Made by a program: the position numbers and the translations under genes
NCBI RefSeq assembly: GCF_024741795.1
Contig: NZ_CP102950.1
Coordinates: 2,666,001 to 2,730,000 of the forward strand
Length of the DNA: 64,000 bases
From: Arthrobacter sp. CJ23
GTDB lineage: Bacteria; Actinomycetota; Actinomycetes; Actinomycetales; Micrococcaceae
Direction of reading: 5' to 3'
The notes under the pieces: generated by a model
The model's database searches: none
What the model saw: the letters and a program-made list of their open reading frames with translations, nothing else
What the model was told of the DNA's origin: nothing
In this document: in pieces, positions 28,427 through 35,837 of the stretch
How positions within the stretch are numbered: position 1 is the stretch's first letter
Layout of the letters: each line of letters begins with the position of its first letter

Positions 28427-30109
28427 CTAGTCGCGGGTGAGGCGGCGATGCGTGACGCGGTGCGGCTTGGCCGCATCCGCGCCGAGGCGAGAAATCTTGT
28501 TCTCTTCGTAGGAATCGAAGTTGCCCTCGAACCAGTACCACTTGGACGGGTTCTCGTCGTCGCCTTCGTAGGCCAGGATGTGCGTGGCCACCCGGTCCAG
28601 GAACCAGCGGTCGTGCGAAACCACCACGGCGCAGCCGGGGAATTCGAGCAGCGCGTTTTCAAGGCTGCTCAGGGTCTCGACGTCGAGGTCGTTGGTGGGT
28701 TCGTCAAGGAGCAGCAAGTTGCCGCCCTGCTTGAGGGTCAGTGCCAGGTTGAGGCGGTTGCGCTCACCACCGGAGAGCACACCTGCCTTCTTCTGCTGGT
28801 CCGGGCCCTTGAAGCCGAAGGCCGCAACATAGGCGCGGGATGGCATTTCGACGTGGCCCACCTGGATGTAGTCGAGGCCGTCCGAGACGACCTCCCACAG
28901 GGTCTTCTCCGGATCGATGCCGCCGCGGCTCTGGTCCGCGTAGGAGATCTTGACAGAGTCACCGATCTTCAGTTCGCCGCCGTCCAGGGGCTCAAGGCCA
29001 ACGATGGTCTTGAAGAGCGTGGACTTGCCGACGCCGTTGGGGCCGATGACGCCCACGATGCCGTTGCGGGGCAGCGTGAAGGAAAGCCCGTCGATCAGCA
29101 CGCGGTCGTCGAAGCCCTTCTGCAGGTTCTTCGCTTCCAGGACGAGCCCGCCCAGGCGCGGTCCCGGCGGGATCTGGATTTCTTCGAAGTCAAGCTTCCG
29201 GGTGCGGTCCGCCTCGGCAGCCATTTCCTCGTAGCGGGCCAGACGGGCCTTGGACTTGGTCTGGCGGCCCTTGGCGTTGGAGCGCACCCACTCGAGTTCC
29301 TCGGAAAGGCGCTTGGCCTGCTTGGCGTCCTTCTTGCCCTGGACCTCAAGGCGGGCACGCTTCTTCTCCAGGTAGGTGGAGTAGTTGCCTTCGTACGGGT
29401 ACAGGTGTCCGCGGTCCACTTCGGCGATCCACTCTGCAACGTGGTCGAGGAAGTACCGGTCGTGGGTCACGGCCAGCACGGCGCCCGGGTAGCTGGAGAG
29501 GTGCTGTTCCAGCCACAGGACGCTTTCGGCGTCGAGGTGGTTGGTGGGTTCGTCGAGGAGCAGCAGGTCCGGCTTCTGGAGCAGGAGCTTGCAGAGCGCA
29601 ACGCGGCGGCGCTCACCACCGGAGAGCATGGTGACTTCGGAGTCGGCCGGCGGGCAGCGGAGGGCGTCCATGGCCTGTTCGAGCTGGGAATCGAGGTCCC
29701 AGGCATCGGCAGCGTCGATGGCTTCCTGCAGCTTGCCCATTTCCTCGAGGAGGACGTCGTAGTCGGCATCCGGGCTGGCCATTTCCTCGGAGATTTCGTT
29801 GAAGCGCTGGATCTTGCCGTAGATCTCGCCGACGCCTTCCTGGACGTTGCCCAGGACGGTCTTTTCCTCGTTCAGCGGGGGCTCCTGCAACAGGATGCCC
29901 ACGGTGTAGCCGGCGCTGAGGCGGGCCTCACCGTTGGACGGGGTATCCAGCCCGGCCATGATCTTCAGGATCGTGGACTTGCCGGCACCGTTGGGGCCAA
30001 CAACGCCGATCTTCGCGCCGGGGAAGAACGACATGCTGACATCGTCCAAAATAAGTTTGTCGCCAACGGCCTTGCGAGCCTTGGTCATCGTGTAAATGAA
30101 TTCCGCCAT
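28427..30109 (-). CDS. ettA: Energy-dependent translational throttle protein EttA (ABC-F)
   Basis: ABC-F ATPase that binds the ribosomal E site and gates the first elongation cycle according to the ATP/ADP ratio. The 560-residue protein has two ATP-binding domains in tandem: Walker A GPNGAGKST near residue 40 with LSGGERRRVAL, and GPNGVGKST near 350 with LSGGERNRLNL. Walker B LLLLDEPTNHLD is in the first domain and LLLLDEPTNDLD in the second. The ribosome-contacting arm and P-site linker lie between them. Next to the second ssb gene, the same order as Rv2477c/Rv2478c in Mycobacterium. Confidence 0.96.
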   Translation of the reverse strand: MAEFIYTMTKARKAVGDKLILDDVSMSFFPGAKIGVVGPNGAGKSTILKIMAGLDTPSNGEARLSAGYTVGILLQEPPLNEEKTVLGNVQEGVGEIYGKIQRFNEISEEMASPDADYDVLLEEMGKLQEAIDAADAWDLDSQLEQAMDALRCPPADSEVTMLSGGERRRVALCKLLLQKPDLLLLDEPTNHLDAESVLWLEQHLSSYPGAVLAVTHDRYFLDHVAEWIAEVDRGHLYPYEGNYSTYLEKKRARLEVQGKKDAKQAKRLSEELEWVRSNAKGRQTKSKARLARYEEMAAEADRTRKLDFEEIQIPPGPRLGGLVLEAKNLQKGFDDRVLIDGLSFTLPRNGIVGVIGPNGVGKSTLFKTIVGLEPLDGGELKIGDSVKISYADQSRGGIDPEKTLWEVVSDGLDYIQVGHVEMPSRAYVAAFGFKGPDQQKKAGVLSGGERNRLNLALTLKQGGNLLLLDEPTNDLDVETLSSLENALLEFPGCAVVVSHDRWFLDRVATHILAYEGDDENPSKWYWFEGNFDSYEENKISRLGADAAKPHRVTHRRLTRD

Positions 30110-30167
30110 GCCGTTAAATCTAATGGGTAGGCGTGCTTAACTCACATTCGGGCTCCCGGACGGGACC

Positions 30168-30689
30168 CTAGCGTGAATCCCCGACGAAGCACTTGCCGCT
30201 TGCCAGGACCGGAAGTACGGTCACGGCCACGGCGCCGTCGCGTACCTGCCCTACAACGCAATTCCGGCCGGAAGGTGTGGCGGCCTCGATCGCGTCGACG
30301 TCCAGGCCTGTGGGCGTCCGGCTGACGGACACCTCCAGGGTTCCGGCAGGAATACCGGCGGCGAGCAGGGCGGTCCGGAGCTGGTCCTGCCCCGGCTTCG
30401 GGTTGGCCGCAGCCAAAGACACGAGGGTGGATTCCAGTGTTGCCTTCAGCTGGGCCGTTGCCGGATCCAGGCCGGTCTGGGATGGTGCCGGAGTCCCGGT
30501 GGCTGGCGCGGTGGCACTTGAGGAGGCGGAGCCCTGAGTGGCGGGCGTCGCAGCGGGAGGCTGCTGTGCCGGAGCCATGCAGGCCGACAATGCCAGGGCC
30601 ACAGCCGCGGCCGCGAGCGCCAGGTATCCAGCGGAGCCGCCCTTGGCCGTTGGTTTGGTCTTTGTTTGGTGGGGTGCCCGGCTCATCAC
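30168..30689 (-). CDS. Small secreted lipoprotein (DUF6993-like)
   Basis: A 173-residue predicted lipoprotein. A basic start (KTKPTAKGG) precedes a hydrophobic helix ending in the lipobox LALSAC (cysteine near residue 37). A Pro/Ala/Thr-rich linker follows, then a compact domain of about 90 residues with two cysteines, NCVVGQV and KCFVGD, that could form a disulfide. It resembles the DUF6993 proteins of Micrococcaceae, from memory. The start is GTG at 30689 or the adjacent ATG at 30686. It lies between ettA and the ssb 3' part; function unknown. Confidence 0.65.
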   Translation of the reverse strand: MMSRAPHQTKTKPTAKGGSAGYLALAAAAVALALSACMAPAQQPPAATPATQGSASSSATAPATGTPAPSQTGLDPATAQLKATLESTLVSLAAANPKPGQDQLRTALLAAGIPAGTLEVSVSRTPTGLDVDAIEAATPSGRNCVVGQVRDGAVAVTVLPVLASGKCFVGDSR

Positions 30690-30780
30690 CTTGCCATTGT
30701 GTCATTGGAGCCGCGCCGGGCGGCGCCACGGGGTTTGGCGGCACGTTGCCCAGATCGCCCGCTGCGCTATGATGCCCGCT

Positions 30781-30822
30781 CTGTGGTGCGGCAGCGCCAC
30801 GGGGAAACGTGCCGCACCACAG
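30781..30822 (-). terminator. Terminator downstream of ssb
   Basis: A 13-bp perfect stem CTGTGGTGCGGCA/TGCCGCACCACAG with a 16-nt loop, 41 nt after the ssb stop on the minus strand. Confidence 0.65.
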
Positions 30823-30863
30823 GCGCCCTGCACGCCTTTGCCCGCCCCAGCGGGCACGGCGGT

Positions 30864-31271
30864 TCAAGCGTCGGTCTCCACCAACTCACCCGTTCCGGTG
30901 TCGACCAGCAGCGATTCCCCGTCCTCGTCGTCGGACAGAAGCTCAAGCGAGCCCGTGGACGGCACTGAGTCCTCGTCGTCCTCGGGGGGCGCCTGCTCTC
31001 CGTCCTCCCCCGGCGTCCAGGCATTGCTTTCCGGGGATCCGGCTGCAGCGGCCGCCGGTGTGGCGGTGCTTGCCATCCGCGTGAAGTTTGCCGAGCCCCA
31101 CATGAGGTCGTGGCCCACGGTTTCGGCGTCGATCTCGGCAACGTGGTAGATCTTCCCTTCACGCTCCCACTGGCGCAGCTTGAGCTTTCCCACCACGATG
31201 ATGCGCTGTCCCTTCTTGACACTGCAGCCGATGTGGCCAGCCAGGTGCCGGAAGGATTGCACCGTGAACCA
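30864..31271 (-). pseudogene. ssb: ssb paralogue, 3' part (separated by prophage)
   Basis: This is the C-terminal 135 codons of a single-strand DNA-binding protein, starting in the middle of the OB fold: WFTVQSFRHLAGHIG, then KKGQRIIVVGKLKLRQWE and YHVAEIDAETVGHDLMWG. It ends in an acidic tail closing ETDA, without the DDDIPF-type tip of the essential SSB, so it is a second, SsbB-like paralogue. The matching 51-codon 5' part lies at 50821-50976. Joining both across the shared dinucleotide gives one in-frame 186-residue protein with the family order NTN-WFTVQ. The left prophage arm happens to supply an in-frame ATG (31283) but no ribosome site, so this half is probably not expressed. Confidence 0.92.
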
Positions 31272-31291
31272 AGTGGTGTACATTTTTGGTC
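31250..31291. other. attL
   Basis: Host half GTGAAC, core CA (31270-31271), then phage half AGTGGTGTACAT. Comparison with attR and with the restored ssb frame leaves only the dinucleotide CA (TG on the ssb strand) common to all, as expected for a serine integrase. Reconstructed attB reads GTGAAC-CA-GTTCGTG, with GAAC/GTTC symmetry around the core. Confidence 0.85.
31279..31284 (+). promoter_or_regulatory. Leaderless-type -10 box TACATT before the integrase
   Basis: TGTACATT stands 7 nt before the integrase ATG and closely resembles the box before the gene at 48448 (TGTACGTT). The box is inside the phage half of attL, 8 nt from the core, so the -35 region is host DNA in the lysogen and phage DNA in the free genome. 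Confidence 0.45.
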
Positions 31292-32680
31292 ATGACAAAA
31301 TCGGCGCTCTACCTCAGGATCAGCAAGGACAAGACCGGCGAGGCCCTGGCCGTGGATCGACAGGAAAAGCTCATCCGCGCCATGCTCAAGGGCAAGGGAT
31401 GGGAAGCCGGTCCCGTCTATACAGACAACTCCGTCAGTGCTACCAGCGCACGCGCCAAGCGCCCTGCCTACGATCAGATGCTTGCCGACTGGGAAGCCGG
31501 GGAGTTCGACGCTATCAGCTCGTATGACCTTGACCGGCTCTACCGGCACCCTACGCAGCTTGAGCACCTGATCGAACTGGCCGAGTCTCGCGGACTGTTC
31601 CTTGCCACGTGCGCCGGAGACGCTGACCTCTCCACCGACAACGGGCGACTCTTTGCCCGTATCAAAGCATCCGTAGCCAAGGCCGAGACAGAACGACGGA
31701 GCGCACGACAGAAGGCCGCATTTGCCCAGAGCCGGGACGCTGGCAAGCCTCACTGGTCAAAGAGGCCATTCGGATTCCAGATGGACGGGAAGCACGTCAA
31801 GCAGGAAGCTGAGGCAGTCAAGACCGTTGCCGGGATGCTACTGGAGGGGCAGAGCATGGCCGATTGTGTCCGCTGGATGAATGAGCAGGGCATCACATCC
31901 ACCCTTGACAAGCCGTGGCAGAACACGACGCTTCACCGAGTCATGACCTCTCCGCGCATTGCGGGACTCCGCGTCTACAAGGGCGAAGAGATGGATGGAA
32001 ACTGGCCGGAGATCATCAAGCCCGAGACGTGGCGCGGGGTGTGCGCAATCCTCAAAGATCCCAAGCGAGCAGTGACCAAGCTCAACAGTCGGGAAACCCT
32101 GCTGAGTGGACTGCTTACCTGCTCCGTATGCCTTGGCAAGTGCTACGGGACACGCGTCACCAAGGCCAGCGGCAAGCGTAAGGAAATGTGGTCTTACCGG
32201 TGCACCAATTCCGCGCACGTGGCAAAGACGATGAAGCGTACCGATGACCACGTCATCTTGAAGACGCTTGCCGCGCTGGCATTCATGGATACCGGAGAAG
32301 TTGAAGCCGATAAGCAGGAGCTAGAAGGACTGAGGGCCGCACGCGCAACTGAGGTCCAGGAATGGGCGCAGTGGCAGGAAGAGGCCGCAGAGGAAGGCCT
32401 CAGGCCGTCCGAGTACCGCAAGCCCCGCGAGAAGCACGAAGCCCGCCTTGCCGAGATTGACGGGAAGCTGACCGAGCTACAGACCGTCTCCCTTGTCAGG
32501 GTTGCCACGGAAGATGAAGCAGCGGAAGGGATTGAGCTGGTTTTCCAGTGGGACGAGATGAGTCTGGCCAAGCGCCGAAGGATCATCCAGAGCGTCTGGA
32601 AGTCGATCACGTTGGTAAAGACCGCCAAGGGCGTCCGCTGGAATCCGGAACATGTTGCGCTGGAGAGCCGCACAGCTTAG
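31292..32680 (+). CDS. int: Large serine recombinase (phage integrase)
   Basis: Catalyses integration between attP and attB. The 462-residue protein has the resolvase domain at the N-terminus with nucleophile Ser11 in YLRISKDKTGEAL, the YDRLYR-like DLDRLYRHPTQLEHL segment, and GRLFARIKASVAKAETERRSAR at the domain end. The recombinase domain follows, then a zinc ribbon (CSVC near residue 278 and a Cys near 303) and a coiled coil rich in Glu. ATG at 31292 is favoured over TTG at 31286. The gene begins 20 nt from the attL core. No recombination directionality factor was identified. Confidence 0.95.
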   Translation: MTKSALYLRISKDKTGEALAVDRQEKLIRAMLKGKGWEAGPVYTDNSVSATSARAKRPAYDQMLADWEAGEFDAISSYDLDRLYRHPTQLEHLIELAESRGLFLATCAGDADLSTDNGRLFARIKASVAKAETERRSARQKAAFAQSRDAGKPHWSKRPFGFQMDGKHVKQEAEAVKTVAGMLLEGQSMADCVRWMNEQGITSTLDKPWQNTTLHRVMTSPRIAGLRVYKGEEMDGNWPEIIKPETWRGVCAILKDPKRAVTKLNSRETLLSGLLTCSVCLGKCYGTRVTKASGKRKEMWSYRCTNSAHVAKTMKRTDDHVILKTLAALAFMDTGEVEADKQELEGLRAARATEVQEWAQWQEEAAEEGLRPSEYRKPREKHEARLAEIDGKLTELQTVSLVRVATEDEAAEGIELVFQWDEMSLAKRRRIIQSVWKSITLVKTAKGVRWNPEHVALESRTA

Positions 32681-32702
32681 TCGCGCAGCTACTCAACGCG
32701 TC

Positions 32703-32827
32703 GCGACACGCCGTGATGACGCGACACGCCGGTGCACAAATGTGGCTAACTCATCCACAGGGTGTGGATTTCATCTCCAGATTTGGCGGAATCACGGACA
32801 TTTTGAGGCACCCGGCCTGTGGATGAG
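32703..32827. other. Origin-like cluster of repeats after the integrase
   Basis: In the 406-bp gap between the integrase and the next gene, GCGACACGCCG occurs twice in direct orientation 18 bp apart (32703-32713, 32721-32731). CTCATCCACAG (32750-32760) and its inverted copy CTGTGGATGAG (32817-32827) resemble DnaA boxes with one mismatch to TTATCCACA. The arrangement fits a replication origin or a DNA-binding site for integrase or a directionality factor. It is a proposal from pattern only. Confidence 0.35.
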
Positions 32828-32886
32828 CGGTGCATTAAATGACATACTTGTAATACATCATCTTGGGGTTCCGCCTAGGTACTTGC

Positions 32887-32898
32887 ACTACATGTAGT
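32887..32898. promoter_or_regulatory. Perfect palindrome, candidate operator
   Basis: ACTACATGTAGT is a perfect 12-bp dyad. Its core TACATGTAG recurs at 33523-33531 between the elements of the leftward promoter there. A related dyad TGTA-A-TACA lies at 32849-32857. These may be sites for one regulator. Confidence 0.35.
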
Positions 32899-32923
32899 AT
32901 CGAAGCATGGCCTTGAGGTCATG

Positions 32924-32952
32924 AAAAAAACCCCAGGGCAACCGCCTTGGGG
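32924..32952 (-). terminator. Leftward intrinsic terminator
   Basis: On the minus strand a 9-bp stem (one mismatch) is followed at once by GTTTTTTT. It implies a leftward transcript entering from 33.0-33.5 kb, and the promoter at 33519-33547 would provide one. Confidence 0.6.
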
Positions 32953-33086
32953 AACGCGGCTACCGACTGGGGCTTATATCTCTTGGTAGGAGACTATGAG
33001 CTTACACCGAGCCAAGGGCGCGGACGCAAGTCCGTGACGCCGAGACTCGACCAGCGGGGCCACCTGAACATGACAGGAGCCAGCCA

Positions 33087-33278
33087 TTGGCTAGCTACAA
33101 GCCGGGGCAGGACGCCCCTTTGTCCGGACAGTACGAAATCGTGGGACCGCGTGGCGGCCGCACTGGCGAAGAGCGGACGGCAGTGAGGGGCAAGACCCTT
33201 CCTCCGACGCCCAAGTCAGGACAGGCCTACGTGCCTGTTGACCCCACCAAGAACGGAGCTGGCAAGCCTAAGAAGTAG
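33087..33278 (+). CDS. Small YjzC-like phage protein
   Basis: A 63-residue protein starting at TTG, supported by AGGAG 7 nt upstream. The first part, YKPGQDAPLSGQYEIVGPRGG, follows the YjzC pattern of small Firmicutes and phage proteins (KPG-x-x-AP-x-SG-x-Y). The C-terminus is lysine-rich with the PTP-x-x-G-x-x-Y segment. Function unknown. Its small basic character and position beside the integrase make it one candidate for the missing directionality factor, but this is speculation. A hairpin ends it at 33291-33318. Confidence 0.7.
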   Translation: MASYKPGQDAPLSGQYEIVGPRGGRTGEERTAVRGKTLPPTPKSGQAYVPVDPTKNGAGKPKK

Positions 33279-33290
33279 GCCAGCCGCAGA

Positions 33291-33318
33291 CCCCCGTCAC
33301 TCTACGGAGTGGCGGGGA
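33291..33318 (+). terminator. Terminator after the YjzC-like gene
   Basis: Stem CCCCGTCACTC/GAGTGGCGGGG (one wobble pair), followed by ATTTCTGCTT. Confidence 0.6.
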
Positions 33319-33491
33319 TTTCTGCTTGGCGGGAATTTGGATGATTCCCGATTTATTGATAGACTCCCACCTTCTCGGAAATCTTCCGAAGCGAACCCCC
33401 GGCCTTCACTGGCTGGGGGTTCTGTCGTTTCCAAGGAACTCTCATAGTCTATGGCGATTTGGTTGACAAATGGGTGTGCCAGCAGTATCAT
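33297..33491 (-). CDS. Possible small leftward gene at the phage control region
   Basis: A 64-codon frame on the minus strand. Initiation signals are unusually good: AGGAAGG ends 6 nt before the ATG, and a near-consensus promoter (33547-33519) would start the RNA about 20 nt upstream. The product (MILLAHPFVNQIAIDYESS...) is not recognised and becomes low-complexity and polar after residue 20. That half is antisense to plus-strand hairpins, so the protein may be an artefact of a real leftward RNA. If real, its position suggests a regulator of lysogeny. Confidence 0.35.
   Translation of the reverse strand: MILLAHPFVNQIAIDYESSLETTEPPASEGRGFASEDFREGGSLSINRESSKFPPSRNPRHSVE
33393..33422 (+). terminator. 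Hairpin upstream of the rightward early promoter
   Basis: GAACCCCC/GGGGGTTC with inner GCC/GGC pairing and a TTCACT-containing loop, followed by TGTCGTTT. It would insulate the early genes from the YjzC-like unit. Confidence 0.5.
33463..33491 (+). promoter_or_regulatory. Rightward early promoter TTGACA-N17-TATCAT
   Basis: A consensus -35 and a 5/6 -10 with ideal 17-bp spacing, the best sigma-70-type promoter in the prophage. Transcription would start near 33498 and read the early genes from 33567. The -10 box overlaps the start codon of the possible leftward gene. A second, extended -10 (TGGTATACT, 33512-33520) lies just beyond. Confidence 0.65.
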
Positions 33492-33518
33492 GTCGCACCT
33501 TCCTGAAGATGTGGTATA

Positions 33519-33547
33519 CTTATACATGTAGCAATCAATTAAGTCAA
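33519..33547 (-). promoter_or_regulatory. Leftward promoter TTGACT-N17-TATAAG facing the early promoter
   Basis: On the minus strand, 5/6 matches in both boxes with 17-bp spacing; start expected near 33512. It faces the rightward promoter, so each polymerase must cross the other's promoter. The dyad GTATACTTATAC (33514-33525) covers its -10 and TACATGTAG lies within its spacer; both are possible operators. Confidence 0.55.
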
Positions 33548-33566
33548 TAGCCTAGAGAGAATCGTT

Positions 33567-33767
33567 ATGAACCGATCACCACGGGCCGAGGCGCAACGCA
33601 AGGTCACCCTTGCTGAAACCCTCTTCGACCGAATGGTCAAGAAGCAGGAAGCAGCCAGAGCCGAGTACCGCACAAGAATCCAGAGGCTCCGCACGGAGCT
33701 GGCAACCGCAGAGAAAGCAGAACCAGATGAGCGAAACAACACCAAGCCGCTACGACGCAGCAATTAG
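33567..33767 (+). CDS. Small early phage protein, coiled-coil
   Basis: A 66-residue, highly charged protein (Arg, Lys, Glu) predicted to be one long helix. It was not recognised. ATG at 33567 follows AGAGAGA at a plausible distance. First gene downstream of the rightward early promoter, overlapping the next gene by 41 nt in another frame. A DNA-binding or assembly role is possible but unsupported. Confidence 0.6.
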   Translation: MNRSPRAEAQRKVTLAETLFDRMVKKQEAARAEYRTRIQRLRTELATAEKAEPDERNNTKPLRRSN

Positions 33768-34017
33768 GGACATGGCAGAGAATCCGGGAAGGACTCGATA
33801 CAGCGAACGCCTAGAGCAGCTGAAGTCCCGACCCAAGACCGAGCTTGAGCTAGCGATTGAGGAGCTGGAACCAACCACTACAAACTTCGATGGAAGTGCA
33901 CCCCAGTCTTCGATCATCGAATACCTGTGGCGCAAGGTCCAACAGCTTGAGTCCCGACTAGAAGAGCAAGCAGAGCCTCAGACCGTCTGGACGCAAGTAA
34001 AGCGTCTAATCCAGTAG
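33727..34017 (+). CDS. Early phage protein of unknown function
   Basis: A 96-residue acidic protein beginning MSETTPSRYDAAIRDMAENP. The middle (LEQLKSRPKTELELAIEELE) is helical, and the C-terminus (YLWRKVQQLESRLEEQAE) is another amphipathic helix. ATG at 33727 lies inside the preceding gene with a purine-rich GAGAAAG upstream, suggesting coupled translation. No family recognised. It precedes the helicase gene by 126 bp containing a CCCCGGC/GCCGGGG hairpin (34024-34039). Confidence 0.6.
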   Translation: MSETTPSRYDAAIRDMAENPGRTRYSERLEQLKSRPKTELELAIEELEPTTTNFDGSAPQSSIIEYLWRKVQQLESRLEEQAEPQTVWTQVKRLIQ

Positions 34018-34143
34018 AGAAGCCCCCGGCAAGCCGGGGCACCCGGTTACCCGCCTGCCAAGCGGGGCCAAGTTCAACTCAAAGAAAAGTCAAAGCGAAA
34101 GCAGGTCACATGACCGAACCACTACAAAGAAGGAACCACCCAC

Positions 34144-35631
34144 ATGGAAACCACCGCAACTACCCCTAACCGCGCTCTGCCGCCGAAGTTCAACGAGACA
34201 GACCCCGCAGTAGCAGCCGCCGACAAGCTGGCCTACGAACGCAAGTTCCTTGAAGGTCTCCGTGAAGAGTTGAAGGACTGGCGCAACTCCTCCAACCGCA
34301 GCGTTGTACTGGCGAAGGCCAACCAAGATCACTTCTGGAAGCGCTACGACTTCCACGGCAAGCTCATGCACGTCGATATGCCCAAGGTAGCCACCATGGA
34401 GGAAGTCGAGGCCTACGCCGATCAGGGCATCCCTACGTGGCTTATGCACGGCGACAGCAAGACCGCGTTTGGACCTCAGGCACTCTTCAACATGGTTCAC
34501 GAAGCTCAGGAATTCCAGCGCCGTGAGATCATCCTCACCGTTGAAGCCGAAGAGGCCAAGGCATCCAACCGCCTCAAGTCCGTAACGGACATGCTGAAGA
34601 CTCCGGAAATCAACTGGCTTGTTCAAGACAAGATCCATGCAACCGGGCTATGCCAGATCTTCGGCGCATCTTACGCCGGTAAGACCGTGCTGACTCTGGA
34701 TCTCGTGATGAGTTGGTGCGCAGGCCTTCCCGAGTGGCAGGGATACAAGCTCAACAACAACGGCGAATCGCAGGATGCCGTCTACGTCGCCGCTGAGGGT
34801 GGTGCGGCTGTCTCCGTGCACGTTGACGCTTGGCTCAAATTCCACTCCGACGTTGACCCTTCCCGACTTGACGGCCTGCTGTTCCTTGACGGCGGCGACG
34901 GTGACCACATGTTCCTGGGCATTGGCAAGGCCGAAGTAGATGCCACCGACTCATGGGCACACCTCCAGCAGGAAATCATCACGGCGAACATTGCTCCATC
35001 GTTGATGGTCTTCGATACACAGATTGACCTTGCTCCCGGCGTGGATGAGAACTCCAACACGGACATGGTTGGTGTGCTCCGTGAGGTCAAGCGCCTTGGT
35101 GACACGTTCGGCTTCATGGCTATCGTCATCCACCACACCGGCCACGACGGCAACAAGGCCCGTGGTGCTTCCGGAATGATGGGCAAGTGCGACTCACAGG
35201 CCAAGCTCACAGTCATTGGCGAGAAGTCCGGTAAAGCCAAGCTCGAATGGACGAAGGTCAAGGGCCGCGCTATCCCTAAGGACTCCATCAGCTACCACAT
35301 CCAGGGCGTGGACCACATCCCGGACCTCAATTCCGAAGGCGCAGTGTGCATCCCGATTGGCAAGATGGAAGCAGTCATCTCCGAATACACAGCCAAGCAG
35401 CCCGATCCGGACACCATCCGTCAGTTCATGGTTGCTGCCTCCGGTAAGGCGCTGTCCCGTCGTTCGCTGGCTGACGCGGTAGGTATCGACAGGAACAACA
35501 AGGGGTTCAAGGATGCCGTGGATTGGATGATCTACTCAGCAATGCTTCAGGAGACCGGCGAAGGCCGTAACAAGCTCATCTCACTTGCTCCGTTTGCTGT
35601 AGTCCCTGAAGATCCGTCTATCAACGGATAG
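34144..35631 (+). CDS. RecA-fold replicative helicase-type ATPase
   Basis: A 495-residue protein, probably the phage replication helicase or its loader. The N-terminal 150 residues are helical. Walker A GASYAGKTV lies near residue 180, YVAAEGGAAVSVHV is typical of RepA/KaiC-like ATPases, Walker B SLMVFDTQIDLAPG is near 290, and VIHHTGHDGNKARGASGMMGKCD supplies the later conserved motifs. A winged-helix-like C-terminus (LADAVGIDRNNKGFKDAVDWM) follows. Good AAGGAA ribosome site. The gene ends 4 nt before a TTGG-repeat structure that could be the origin. Confidence 0.75.
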   Translation: METTATTPNRALPPKFNETDPAVAAADKLAYERKFLEGLREELKDWRNSSNRSVVLAKANQDHFWKRYDFHGKLMHVDMPKVATMEEVEAYADQGIPTWLMHGDSKTAFGPQALFNMVHEAQEFQRREIILTVEAEEAKASNRLKSVTDMLKTPEINWLVQDKIHATGLCQIFGASYAGKTVLTLDLVMSWCAGLPEWQGYKLNNNGESQDAVYVAAEGGAAVSVHVDAWLKFHSDVDPSRLDGLLFLDGGDGDHMFLGIGKAEVDATDSWAHLQQEIITANIAPSLMVFDTQIDLAPGVDENSNTDMVGVLREVKRLGDTFGFMAIVIHHTGHDGNKARGASGMMGKCDSQAKLTVIGEKSGKAKLEWTKVKGRAIPKDSISYHIQGVDHIPDLNSEGAVCIPIGKMEAVISEYTAKQPDPDTIRQFMVAASGKALSRRSLADAVGIDRNNKGFKDAVDWMIYSAMLQETGEGRNKLISLAPFAVVPEDPSING

Positions 35632-35635
35632 CTGG

Positions 35636-35734
35636 TTGGTTGGTTGGATCTAGGTAAAACCAGCCAACCAACCAAAAATTGGGGATGTGAGTTGGATGGT
35701 TGGTTTGGTTGGGGGGGGCTTTAGCCCCAACCAA
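35636..35734. repeat. Paired hairpins built from TTGG repeats
   Basis: Directly after the helicase gene, TTGGTTGGTTGG (35636-35647) pairs perfectly with CCAACCAACCAA (35664-35675). A second stem uses TTGGTTGGGG (35705-35714) with CCCCAACCAA (35725-35734). The same motif family makes both, so cross-pairing is also possible. Candidate replication origin, primase site or transcription attenuator; no T-run follows. Confidence 0.6.
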
Positions 35735-35837
35735 TAACCAATCCAGACAACCATCAGTACCCAGCAGTACAAACGACGCAATGACGTAGTGACGCTCCAT
35801 GCCGGATACCCGGCGAACTTCAACCGCTGGAGCGGAA

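Noticed and set aside
32997..33038. A 13-codon peptide with GGAG upstream
   Set aside because: It is too short to judge and no attenuator structure is tied to it; chance occurrence cannot be excluded.
32947..33186. A 79-codon plus-strand frame overlapping the YjzC-like gene
   Set aside because: It has no ribosome site and starts inside the leftward terminator hairpin; the overlapping frame with AGGAG and a recognisable family pattern is preferred.
34111..34170. A 19-codon leader peptide before the helicase gene
   Set aside because: It overlaps the helicase start and ribosome site; protein-like features are lacking and the ribosome site is weak. Not strong enough to annotate.
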